Source: JAIBCC01 sp963763855
Lineage (GTDB): Bacteria > Acidobacteriota > Blastocatellia > Pyrinomonadales > Pyrinomonadaceae
DNA: 64,000 nucleotides
Assembly: GCA_963763855.1 (NCBI GenBank)
Contig: CAVXPU010000005.1
Span: 2,852,001-2,916,000, forward strand
Reading direction: 5' to 3'
Under the pieces are notes generated by a model. The model ran no database searches. It was not told where the DNA came from and was given only the letters and a program-made list of their open reading frames with translations. Positions 36,582 to 44,343 of this stretch are shown here, in pieces (the first letter of the stretch is position 1; each line of letters begins with the position of its first letter). The position numbers and the translations under genes are program-made.

Positions 36582-38033
36582 TTAATATTTCGGAACGGAT
36601 GAATCAACTTCATCCGACCATGCTCCAATTCCGCCTTTCAAATTTATCAATCGACCTGTAAAACCCTGTTCTTGTAATGCTTTAATCGCTTTTGCACTTC
36701 GCACGCCGCCTTTGCAATGAATAATTGCCGTCTGGCTCGCATCAATTTCATTTGCCCGATTTACAACTTCACCGAGTGGAATAAGTTTGGTATTCGGAAT
36801 CTTGGCAATTTCAAATTCAAACGGTTCACGAACGTCAATGATTTGCAAATTCGGATTTGTATCAATCAAATGTTTGAGTTCGGTCGCCGTGATTTCTTCC
36901 AGCGGTTTTTCTTCAATAATCGGCTTCTTTAATCCGCAAAACTCTTCGTAATCAATAAGTTCTTTAATCGTCGGATTTTCGCCGCACAACGGGCAGTTCG
37001 GATTTTTCTTGAGTTTCAATTCACGGAATTTCATTTTCCACGCATCGAATAAAAGCAGGCGATTGAGCAAAATCCCTTCCGCACCCAAGATTACTTTGAT
37101 TACCTCATTCGCCTGAATCGTGCCGACAATTCCCGGCAAAACGCCTAAAACTCCGCCTTCCGCACAGCTCGGAACTAATCCCGGCGGCGGCGGTTCGGGA
37201 TATAGACAACGATAGCAAGCTCCTTTTTCCGCCCAGAAAACGCTTGCTTGTCCTTCAAAACGAAAGATCGATCCGTAAACATTGGGCTTCCCGGTCAAAA
37301 CTGCGGCATCATTAACCAAATATCGAGTCTGAAAATTGTCGGTTCCGTCAACAATTACGTCGAATTCCTTAAATAATTCCAAGGCGTTTTCGCTCGTCAA
37401 ACGGGTTTCAAAAGCCTCGACTTTGACGTTTGGATTCATGTCTTGCAAACGCTCTTTTGCGGATTCAATTTTTGGTCGTCCAACATCTTTTGTTCCATGA
37501 ATAATCTGCCGCTGCAGATTCGATTCATCAACCGTGTCGAAATCGACGATTCCGAGCGTTCCAATCCCAGCCGCCGCCAAATATAAGCCCAACGGCGAAC
37601 CTAACCCCCCAGTTCCAATCGTCAAAACTCTCGCATTTTTTAATTTTCGCTGACCTTCCAAGCCAACTTCCGGTAAGATTAGATGACGCGAATATCGGGC
37701 ATACTCTTCATTGGAAAGTGTTGGCAGAGAATCGGTTGCGGTCGCTTCTGCGGCATTACTCCCACCTGCGATTGCCGGGATAATCAAAATTTCATCGCCA
37801 TTTTTGATCGCTGTATCGGTCCCATCCAAATCACGAATATCTTCGTCGCCGACGTAAACATTAACGAAATTTCTAAGCTGTCCCGCATCATTGTAAAGAT
37901 GTTTTTTGAGTTCAGCGTGATTTGAAGTCAAAGCATTTAACGCTCCGCCGACGGTCGTTGAATCAACTTCGATTTCAGAAATTCCGCCTGCAAACTGTCT
38001 CAAAGCGGTTGGAATTACAATTGTTACTGCCAT
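36582..38033 (-). CDS. Fused ThiS/MoaD-like sulfur carrier, E1 adenylyltransferase (MoeB-like) and rhodanese
   Basis: A 483-residue three-domain protein. Residues 1-91 are a beta-grasp sulfur carrier ending in the diglycine tail IIPAIAGG. A linker of about 18 residues leads to a MoeB/ThiF E1 domain (RHLILPEVGLEGQRKL, nucleotide loop GTGGLG at 140-145, zinc pairs CYRC and CPLC, SCAEGGVLG with a candidate catalytic Cys). A C-terminal rhodanese (about 375-480) has the sulfur-carrying Cys in IIHCKGGVRS. The E1 would adenylate the carrier C-terminus and the rhodanese supply sulfur. Here the carrier is fused through its tail, so processing seems required. The adjacent JAMM peptidase is the obvious candidate. 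AGAGGA precedes the ATG. Confidence 0.93.
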   Translation of the reverse strand: MAVTIVIPTALRQFAGGISEIEVDSTTVGGALNALTSNHAELKKHLYNDAGQLRNFVNVYVGDEDIRDLDGTDTAIKNGDEILIIPAIAGGSNAAEATATDSLPTLSNEEYARYSRHLILPEVGLEGQRKLKNARVLTIGTGGLGSPLGLYLAAAGIGTLGIVDFDTVDESNLQRQIIHGTKDVGRPKIESAKERLQDMNPNVKVEAFETRLTSENALELFKEFDVIVDGTDNFQTRYLVNDAAVLTGKPNVYGSIFRFEGQASVFWAEKGACYRCLYPEPPPPGLVPSCAEGGVLGVLPGIVGTIQANEVIKVILGAEGILLNRLLLFDAWKMKFRELKLKKNPNCPLCGENPTIKELIDYEEFCGLKKPIIEEKPLEEITATELKHLIDTNPNLQIIDVREPFEFEIAKIPNTKLIPLGEVVNRANEIDASQTAIIHCKGGVRSAKAIKALQEQGFTGRLINLKGGIGAWSDEVDSSVPKY

Positions 38034-38041
38034 AAATTTTT

Positions 38042-38114
38042 CCTCTTTTGGTAACTGGTAGTTGGTTATTAGTAATTGGTATTTCCTGCTAATTACCAGT
38101 TGCTAATTACTACT
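38042..38114. repeat. Inverted TAATTACC-word spacer
   Basis: GGTAACTGGTAGTTGGTTAT and following words face TAATTACCAGTTGCTAATTA in opposite sense around a short centre. It fills the spacer between the JAMM gene and the E1 fusion gene. Confidence 0.6.
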
Positions 38115-38529
38115 TACCTATTTCCTCTTCGTTAAATTTTGAACGGTCATTTTCCATCACCCACGAGCGGACATCAACTGCCTTTCCACTAATCACCGAA
38201 ACGATAATGTAAGACCAAACGGGCAATGCGTGATCCAGATCGTATTGCGACGGGACGCCTTTATCTTCGGGATGCGAATGGTAATAACCGATAACTTCCA
38301 ATTTGATCGAACGAGCATAGCGTTCAGCCCGCAGCACGTCTTTCGGCGAAATAAAGATTCGAACCGATTGGTCTTCGGTGCTGGAATTTTCAAGCGGAAA
38401 AGTTTCGTGAACGATTTTCGAGCCATCCGCATTCAATGTTCCGATCAGCATCCCGCCGCATTCAAACGGATAAGTCGCCTCGCCGTGTGCTTTAATTTCT
38501 TCGATATGTTTTTCCAAAACTGAAATCAT
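38110..38529 (-). CDS. M67 family JAMM/MPN metallopeptidase
   Basis: A 139-residue zinc isopeptidase-fold protein (Mec+/HcyD-like). The catalytic Glu lies in ECGGMLIG, and the zinc ligands in YYHSHPEDKGVPSQYD (HxH, then x7 S, xx D). The start at 38529 (MISVLEKHIEE) is preferred because the upstream residues are encoded by a palindromic spacer. Bacterial relatives cleave cysteine from CysO or trim sulfur-carrier tails. It is immediately upstream of the carrier/E1/rhodanese fusion on the same strand, so it likely acts on that protein. No clear SD is seen. Confidence 0.9.
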   Translation of the reverse strand: MISVLEKHIEEIKAHGEATYPFECGGMLIGTLNADGSKIVHETFPLENSSTEDQSVRIFISPKDVLRAERYARSIKLEVIGYYHSHPEDKGVPSQYDLDHALPVWSYIIVSVISGKAVDVRSWVMENDRSKFNEEEIGK

Positions 38530-38541
38530 AATTTGACGAAA

Positions 38542-38627
38542 AATCAGTATAGTGAGCAGTAGCGAACATCCGTATCTTTGAACAAGTATAAATTCCAACA
38601 TACTCGCTACCGCTCGCTATACTGATT
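38542..38627. repeat. Long palindromic spacer
   Basis: The arms AATCAGTATAGTGAGCAGTA and its inverted partner (24-bp stem, two mismatches) flank a 38-bp centre. It fills the gap between the transsulfuration gene and the JAMM gene. The word TCGCTACCGCTCGC is similar to one in the spacer near 810. Confidence 0.85.
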
Positions 38628-38633
38628 AAATTT

Positions 38634-39818
38634 TCAACTCCGCAAAGCGTTTTCAATATCGGCAATGATGTCGTGTTCATCTTCAATTCCCACCGAAATT
38701 CTAACCAGACTTTCCGAAATTCCAAGCGTCGCCCGTTTCTTTGGCGAAAGTTCCCGATGCGACGACGAAGCAGAATGCGAAACGAGCGTGTAAACATCGC
38801 CAAGACTCGTTGCCCGAACGCATAACTTCAATGAATCCATAAATTTCCAAGCTGCTTCACGAGTATCGTTTTTTAACTTTATCGAAACTAAAGCACCGCC
38901 GAAGTTTCCCCGAAGGACTTTATCTGCCAATTCCTTATCATCCAAATTCGGATAATAAACCTTCTCAATCGCTTCATTTTTTGCCAATGCGATCGCAATT
39001 TTCTCGGCGTTTTCGCATTGTTTTTCGAGCCGTAAAGCCAAAGTTTTGATACCGCGAAGAATGTGGTGTGCTTCCCAGACGCTCAAAACTCCGCCGACCA
39101 ATTTTTTGATTCCGTCGAGCATCGGCTTGTCCAATTCGTCTTGTGAAACAACTACTCCGCCTGTTGCGTCCGCGTGTCCGCTCAAATATTTGGTTGCCGA
39201 ATGAACCGAAAAATCTGCTCCAAGCGTCAGCGGTTGGCATAAATACGGCGAAGCAAAAGTATTATCAACGACCAATTTTGCTCCGTGTTCGTGGGCAATT
39301 TCAGCAACTTTTTCAATATCGCAAATTTTCAAAAGCGGATTGGAAATCGTTTCGGCTAATAAAACTCGCGGTTTGAGTTCAGCGGTCAACTTTGCCAATT
39401 CGTCTAAATTATTGAAATCAGCAGTTTTCGTTTTTATGCCGTAAACGCCGAAGATTTTGTTAAGCAAATCAAACGTCGCACCGTATAGATCCTGCGAAGC
39501 CAAAACAATTGAGCCATTGGTGAGTTCGCAAGCCGCGAGTGCCGCATGAATCGCCGCCATTCCAGATGAATAAGCAACCGCAACCTTACCGTTTTCAATA
39601 GTTACAAGTGCTTCTTCGAGTGCAGCCACGGTCGGATTTCCGTAGCGTGAATAGACAAAATCGCCGCCTTCGCCTGTAAATACCTCGTCCATTTCCGCCA
39701 TCGAATCATAGGTATAAGTCGCCGAAGTATATATTGGAGTTGCCACAGGCTTACCAAGCGGATGTTCACCGCGTTCGCCTGCATGAACAAGTTTTGTTGT
39801 TATCGAATAATTGCTCAT
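38634..39818 (-). CDS. Cystathionine gamma-synthase-type PLP enzyme (Cys/Met metabolism)
   Basis: A 394-residue fold-type I PLP enzyme. The PLP Lys is in SVHSATKYLSGHAD, and the N-terminal block is KLVHAGERGEHPLGKPVATP. It could be cystathionine gamma-synthase, gamma-lyase or homocysteine-forming sulfhydrylase. The SAM-II-like riboswitch upstream favours a biosynthetic role in methionine formation. The start at 39818 is chosen because the upstream residues come from a palindromic element. There is no clear SD; the element ends 4 bp before the ATG. Confidence 0.88.
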   Translation of the reverse strand: MSNYSITTKLVHAGERGEHPLGKPVATPIYTSATYTYDSMAEMDEVFTGEGGDFVYSRYGNPTVAALEEALVTIENGKVAVAYSSGMAAIHAALAACELTNGSIVLASQDLYGATFDLLNKIFGVYGIKTKTADFNNLDELAKLTAELKPRVLLAETISNPLLKICDIEKVAEIAHEHGAKLVVDNTFASPYLCQPLTLGADFSVHSATKYLSGHADATGGVVVSQDELDKPMLDGIKKLVGGVLSVWEAHHILRGIKTLALRLEKQCENAEKIAIALAKNEAIEKVYYPNLDDKELADKVLRGNFGGALVSIKLKNDTREAAWKFMDSLKLCVRATSLGDVYTLVSHSASSSHRELSPKKRATLGISESLVRISVGIEDEHDIIADIENALRS

Positions 39819-39822
39819 ATTT

Positions 39823-40013
39823 GGAACGCCAGCATCTTGCTGGCAAACATCTTGCAACGATGTAGCTCAAGTTTGAGTGGAATTCAAATTGAAATTAAAC
39901 TCAAAATGTTTACGCTCTTGCGTTTCAACGATGCTTGGTTTTCTTTAACTTGAAATTTGGCAACGACGGTTAGATTGCTCATGCAATCTTTGCCAGCAAT
40001 ATGCTGGCGTTCC
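39823..40013. repeat. Nested palindromic element (copy B of CATCYTG family)
   Basis: 191 bp bounded by GGAACGCC and GGCGTTCC, with the inner hairpin GCCAGCA-TCT-TGCTGGC and further words shared with copy A (AGATTGC...GCAATCT, CGTTTCAACG). It sits in the leader of the transsulfuration gene, between the riboswitch terminator and the start codon. Confidence 0.85.
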
Positions 40014-40026
40014 GGTTTCTCCAAAA

Positions 40027-40068
40027 TCAAAAAAGGCTTCTTTGCTAAAGATTAACAAAAAAGCCTTT
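40027..40068 (-). terminator. Rho-independent terminator of the first riboswitch leader
   Basis: On the minus strand, AAAGGCTT...AAGCCTTT forms an 8-bp stem followed by TTTTGATTTT. The loop side contains TCTTTAGC, the exact complement of the GCTAAAGA at the 3' end of the riboswitch at 40086-40136. This arrangement supports transcription attenuation. Confidence 0.8.
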
Positions 40069-40085
40069 CTATAAAAGTTTCTAAG

Positions 40086-40136
40086 TCTTTAGCTGTTTTT
40101 AACGTGGAGCAAGTTTCCTTAAATCGCCACCTTGCA
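40086..40136 (-). promoter_or_regulatory. SAM-II-like riboswitch, copy 1
   Basis: The minus strand reads GTGGCGATTTAAGG, then AACTTGCTCCACG, an A-rich linker and GCTAAAGA. This matches the SAM-II pseudoknot core: a GUGG/CCAC stem, a GAUUU loop, CUUGC before the closing stem, and a 3' GCUAAA segment. It lies in the leader of the transsulfuration gene, where S-adenosylmethionine feedback on methionine synthesis is expected. Recognised by eye from the known consensus. Confidence 0.85.
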
Positions 40137-40222
40137 AGAAGAATTAATTATCATTCTCGCATTTCTATAATTTTAATTTACAGGATTTGCTCAAAGCGTG
40201 TCAAGTTTGGTGTGGAGGTTGA

Positions 40223-40717
40223 CTATGTATTGAAATGTAAAACACTTTTTAAGTGTTCAACTTCTAAATACATTTTATCTAGAGTTTGTTCAATCAATTC
40301 AATAATTAAATCAATATTTGGAAATTCTTGAGTAACATCAATCTTATTCTGCAATAAACCAACAACCTTTCCGCTTTGAGTGCTTGTAATGTAAGCCTTT
40401 GCATCTCTTATATTTAAATCACTATGAGCGTGGATTTGGTCACGAGATTTTATTATTCGATTATGCAAATCAAGATAGTTGCTTGGTATGAATCGCTCAT
40501 CAAGTTTGTATTTAACGGGTTTGTTTTTAGAATCAAGTAAAGTCCCAATAGAAACTTTGTAAGGTTTTGAATAGACAATTAGAGCAAGTTCAAACGCCCA
40601 TCCAATAAAGACGGATCTATCTTTATTATTTTTGATGTCTTGTAAGATTCTCCAAGCCTTATTAAGGTCTTCAACACAAGCAACAAAATGGATGTATCTT
40701 TCCTCTTGTTCTGTCAT
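40223..40717 (-). CDS. Unknown cytoplasmic helical protein, HEPN-like
   Basis: A 164-residue helical protein. The block RIIKSRDQIHAHSDL, with an R-x(n)-H arrangement, recalls HEPN-type or Abi-like RNA-associated proteins, but the match is weak. No membrane segment or signal is seen. A/T-rich composition and position between the two methionine leaders suggest an accessory insertion. No partner nucleotidyltransferase or toxin-antitoxin neighbour is present, so I make no functional claim. Confidence 0.65.
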   Translation of the reverse strand: MTEQEERYIHFVACVEDLNKAWRILQDIKNNKDRSVFIGWAFELALIVYSKPYKVSIGTLLDSKNKPVKYKLDERFIPSNYLDLHNRIIKSRDQIHAHSDLNIRDAKAYITSTQSGKVVGLLQNKIDVTQEFPNIDLIIELIEQTLDKMYLEVEHLKSVLHFNT

Positions 40718-40799
40718 TATTAATATCCAAATTAATATCCAAACAAGCTGATTATAACAAATAAAGACCTTGACACGCTATTAAATTTTCAAAGACCTT

Positions 40800-40870
40800 C
40801 AGTAGGCAGTGGCACTTTGCAGAAAGCAGTCAATCTTTAACTACCTCCTGCTACTGCCAACTGCTACTAC
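40800..40870. repeat. Inverted degenerate GCAGTA-word spacer
   Basis: GTAGGCAGTGGCACTTTGCAG faces CTGCTACTGCCAACTGCTAC in opposite sense across about 20 bp. It resembles the arrays at 18606-18784 and 35646-35816 and overlaps the stop codon of the downstream O-acetylhomoserine enzyme gene. Confidence 0.6.
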
Positions 40871-42177
40871 ACCTTTGCTGCTTCAGTTTTGCCTTGCGAA
40901 AGTGCCAACGATTGTTCAATGTCCGCCAAAATATCCCGAATGTCTTCGATTCCAACGCTCAAACGAATCAAATCTGGCGTTACGCCGGTCGTTTCTTGTT
41001 CCTCTGCCGTCAATTGCGAATGAGTGGTTGAAGCCGGATGAATCACTAACGATTTTGCATCGCCAATATTCGCCAAAAGACTAAAAAGTTTGACCGAATT
41101 GATGAAAGTTTTGCCTGCTTCAAATCCGCCTTTGATGCCGAAAGTAACGATGGCACTTCCGCCGTTTGGCAAGTATTTTTCAGCGAGTTGGTAATATTTG
41201 CTCGATTCGAGTTTCGGATAATTTACCCAAGTTACGTCCGCGTGATTTTCTAAAAATTTCGCAACTTCCAGAGCATTTTCGCTGTGACGCTCAATCCGCA
41301 AATGCAAAGTTTCCGTTCCTTGCAGCAATTGCCACGAAGAAAAAGGCGAAAGTGCCGCACCTGTATCTCGCAATCCTTGAACTCTCGCTTTTAAGATAAA
41401 CGCCAAGTTTCCAAAGGCTTCGGTATAAGAAATTCCATGATAACTTGGATCGCCATCAACAAAATCAGGAAAACGTCCGCTTGCCGCCCAATCAAAATTT
41501 CCGCCGTCAACAATCACGCCGCCAATCGTCGTGCCGTGTCCACCGATGAATTTGGTCGCCGAATGCACAACAATATCCGCCCCGAATTTGATCGGATTTG
41601 TTAAAGCCGGGCTCGGAACTGTGTTATCAATAATCAACGGCAAACCGTTTCGATGAGCAATTTCCGCCAACTTTTCAATATCAACCACATCTAGCTTTGG
41701 ATTGCCGACAGTTTCGGTATAAATCGCTTTCGTCTTATCATTTATCGCCGCTTCAATTCCCACAAAATCTTCTGCGTCAACAAAATGAAATTTGATTCCG
41801 AGTTTCGGCAAAGTGTAATGAAAAAGATTGTAAGTTCCACCGTATAAAGAAGTTGTCGAGATAATTTCATCTCCGGCGGAGGCAATTGTTAGAATCGCCA
41901 AGGTTTCGGCGGCTTGACCACTCGCTGTTGCAAGTGCGGCGACTCCGCCTTCGAGTGCGGCAATTCTTTTCTCAAAAACATCGGTCGTCGGATTCATCAG
42001 ACGCGTGTAAATATTGCCGAATTCCTGCAAAGCAAAAAGCCGTGCGGCGTGGTCAGCATCGTTAAATGCGTAGCTGGTTGTTTGATAGATCGGAACGGCT
42101 CTGGAATTGGTTGTCGGGTCAATTTCTTGTCCGCCATGCAGAGCCAAAGTATTGAAATGAAGTGTATTATCGCTCAT
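40867..42177 (-). CDS. O-acetylhomoserine aminocarboxypropyltransferase/sulfhydrylase (MetY-like)
   Basis: A 436-residue PLP enzyme of the MetY branch. The N-terminal LHFNTLALHGGQEIDPTTNS is typical of O-acetylhomoserine sulfhydrylases, and the PLP Lys is in VVHSATKFIGGHGTTIGG. It forms homocysteine from O-acetylhomoserine and a sulfur donor. The donor may be sulfide or, given the carrier/JAMM genes next door, a protein thiocarboxylate as in Wolinella. The start at 42177 fits family alignments. A SAM-II-like riboswitch lies about 200 nt upstream. Confidence 0.92.
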   Translation of the reverse strand: MSDNTLHFNTLALHGGQEIDPTTNSRAVPIYQTTSYAFNDADHAARLFALQEFGNIYTRLMNPTTDVFEKRIAALEGGVAALATASGQAAETLAILTIASAGDEIISTTSLYGGTYNLFHYTLPKLGIKFHFVDAEDFVGIEAAINDKTKAIYTETVGNPKLDVVDIEKLAEIAHRNGLPLIIDNTVPSPALTNPIKFGADIVVHSATKFIGGHGTTIGGVIVDGGNFDWAASGRFPDFVDGDPSYHGISYTEAFGNLAFILKARVQGLRDTGAALSPFSSWQLLQGTETLHLRIERHSENALEVAKFLENHADVTWVNYPKLESSKYYQLAEKYLPNGGSAIVTFGIKGGFEAGKTFINSVKLFSLLANIGDAKSLVIHPASTTHSQLTAEEQETTGVTPDLIRLSVGIEDIRDILADIEQSLALSQGKTEAAKV

Positions 42178-42189
42178 ATTTTTATCTTT

Positions 42190-42240
42190 TTGCCACGAAT
42201 TAACACGAATTTGCACGAATTATTTTTGTGCTTTTTTGTG
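42190..42240. repeat. CACGAATT-word repeat spacer
   Basis: The words CCACGAATTAACACGAATTTGCACGAATT follow one another in about 35 bp in the leader of the MetY gene. A related string (ACACACGAACTTTCACGAA) occurs near 34530. Confidence 0.5.
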
Positions 42241-42297
42241 CCTTTTTGAGGCGAATCTCCTTATATTTTTTCAAAAATTGGCAACTTTCAGGCAAAA

Positions 42298-42340
42298 GAA
42301 AAAAAGCCTCCGTGCTAAAGTTTTGCACGAAGACTTTTTT
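42298..42340 (-). terminator. Rho-independent terminator of the second riboswitch leader
   Basis: On the minus strand AAGTCTTCGTGC pairs with GCACGGAGGCTT (G-U pairs allowed), followed by a T7 run. The loop contains CTTTAGC, complementary to the GCTAAAG at the 3' end of the riboswitch at 42379-42427. Confidence 0.8.
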
Positions 42341-42378
42341 AATAATCTTTCGGTTGTTTCGGGATTTTACGCCGATTG

Positions 42379-42427
42379 TCTTTAGCAGTTTTTATCGTGG
42401 AGCAAGTTGCCTTAAATCGCCACGTTG
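42379..42427 (-). promoter_or_regulatory. SAM-II-like riboswitch, copy 2
   Basis: The minus strand reads CGTGGCGATTTAAGGC, AACTTGCTCCACG, an A-rich linker and GCTAAAGA. It is nearly identical in its core to copy 1 at 40086-40136, with an extended CGTGG/CCACG stem. It lies upstream of the MetY gene and probably represses it when S-adenosylmethionine is plentiful. Confidence 0.87.
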
Positions 42428-42770
42428 TAAATTTTTCAATTTTTGATTTGATTATGAAAAGTTCAATCGTGACTGTTAGCTGCAACAGCAACAACACATT
42501 AAACAAATTACTGAAATCTTATTTTTCATAACTAAAACCTAAACAACTTTTTCTCAGATAAGCTATTCTTTTAAGCTACCAAACCGATTTCAGGTTTGTC
42601 AACCTTTTTTGTCATCACATTTCAAACCGCAATGCCAAACTTACTATAAGTCTCCAATTTTACTGATGTTTTTCACTATTCGATTGCCAAAAAAACTTTG
42701 AAAATAATTTGAAATCAAGTGTCTTAGATGCTACTTTGTGTTTACAAAAGTAGCATCCCAATCAAAATTT

Positions 42771-44294
42771 ATGCCATCAATCGACGATAAAATGTCTATC
42801 CGCGAGGTGATAAGCCCGCAGGAAGAACGCTTTGAAAAAATCAGAAATCGTGCGGGATTTATTCTTGCTCCGATGGTTTTTTTCGGTATTTTTTTTACGC
42901 AGTTTGACTTAAAACCCGAAGCTCATAATTTGGCGGCGATAATTGCAGCGATTGTTGTTTTATGGATTTGCGAAAGTTTGCCGATGCCCGTCACGGCATT
43001 GATGGGTGCGGCGGCGTGTATTTTACTCAAAGTTGCACCAGCCAAAGAAGTTCTCGCACCCTTTGCTGATCCTTTGATGTTTCTGTTTATTGGTTCATTT
43101 ATTCTGGCGAGAGCGATTTTTATTCATAATTTGGATAAAAGATTTGCTTATGGAGTGCTATCTCTGAAAATAATTGGAGCAAGACCGAGCCGGATTTTGT
43201 TTGCTTTTGGGGCGGTAACGGCATTTATTTCGGCATGGATTTCTAATACTGCGACAACGGCGATGATGTTTGCGATCGGAATGTCGATTTTGGGCTTTTT
43301 GTTTAGCCAGGAAAAGGAAACGGGCATCAAGATTAATCGTGGTTACGCAACTGCCTTAATGCTTGTAACTTCCTTTGCTGCTTCAATTGGTGGCATGGCA
43401 ACTCCAATTGGAACTCCGCCAAATGTTATCGGATTAGGGTTTATTAGGCAATTAGCAGGCTATGAAATTCCTTTTTTCAAATGGATGTTGTTTGGCGTGC
43501 CAATCGTCATCGCTCTATACATTTTTCTCTTTCTCTATATGAATTATTTCGCTCCCGCGGGAGTAAAGGAAATCTCCGGAAGTGCCGAGATGATTCAGCG
43601 TGAAAAAGAAAAACTTGGCAAATGGACACTCGCCCAAAAATCAACCGTCATCGCTTTTGGCGTCACGGTTGCTCTATGGATATTTTCGGGTGTGATCGCA
43701 CTTTTCGTTGGCGAACAGAGCAACTTTTATAAATTCGTCAACCCGCGTTTTCCCGAAGCAGTTGGAGCGTTAGTCGGTGCAGTTTTGCTTTTTCTGTTGC
43801 CGGCAGGGGAAGGCAAAAAAGTTATCACATGGGAACAAGCGGTTGAAATCGATTGGGGCGTTATTTTGCTTTATGGTGGCGGGTTTGCACTCGGAACTCT
43901 TTCATTTCAAACAGGTTTAGCGGGGAGTCTCGGCACAAATTTAACTTCATTTTTGCCAGTCAACAGCGAATTTGGCTTGCTAGTTGCCGGAGTCGTTGTA
44001 GCGGTTTTGGTTTCAGAAACTACTTCAAATACAGCTTCGGCAAATATGGTGGTACCGGTTGTAATCGCAATTGCAAAGGCGAACGGAATTGATGCCTTAG
44101 TTCCCGCCCTTGGGGCAACGCTCGGATCAAGTTTAGGATTTATGCTGCCCGTTTCTACGCCATGCAACGCAATCGTGTATGGCTCTGGCTATATTCCACT
44201 GATGAAAATGGTGAGGTACGGCATTATATTAGACATTGTCGGGGCGATCGTAATCATCGCTTTGATTAGTCTGCTTTCGCCACTTTTGCGATAA
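42771..44294 (+). CDS. SLC13/DASS family anion:sodium symporter
   Basis: About 507 residues with 12 or so hydrophobic segments. The DASS features are IGGMATPIGTPPNVIGLGF in the middle and SNTATTAMMFAIG, with SETTSNTASANMVVPV and PVSTPCNAIVYGSGYI in the second half. These SNT-type motifs bind sodium and dicarboxylate or sulfate. Substrate could be dicarboxylates or sulfate; the sulfur gene neighbourhood makes sulfate a possibility. Upstream start choice (42738, 42771 or 42792) is uncertain as no SD is evident. Confidence 0.88.
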   Translation: MPSIDDKMSIREVISPQEERFEKIRNRAGFILAPMVFFGIFFTQFDLKPEAHNLAAIIAAIVVLWICESLPMPVTALMGAAACILLKVAPAKEVLAPFADPLMFLFIGSFILARAIFIHNLDKRFAYGVLSLKIIGARPSRILFAFGAVTAFISAWISNTATTAMMFAIGMSILGFLFSQEKETGIKINRGYATALMLVTSFAASIGGMATPIGTPPNVIGLGFIRQLAGYEIPFFKWMLFGVPIVIALYIFLFLYMNYFAPAGVKEISGSAEMIQREKEKLGKWTLAQKSTVIAFGVTVALWIFSGVIALFVGEQSNFYKFVNPRFPEAVGALVGAVLLFLLPAGEGKKVITWEQAVEIDWGVILLYGGGFALGTLSFQTGLAGSLGTNLTSFLPVNSEFGLLVAGVVVAVLVSETTSNTASANMVVPVVIAIAKANGIDALVPALGATLGSSLGFMLPVSTPCNAIVYGSGYIPLMKMVRYGIILDIVGAIVIIALISLLSPLLR

Positions 44295-44343
44295 GGTTTC
44301 TCGCCTTTACTTAAGTGCGGGCTTCGGCAATTGTCTTGAAACT

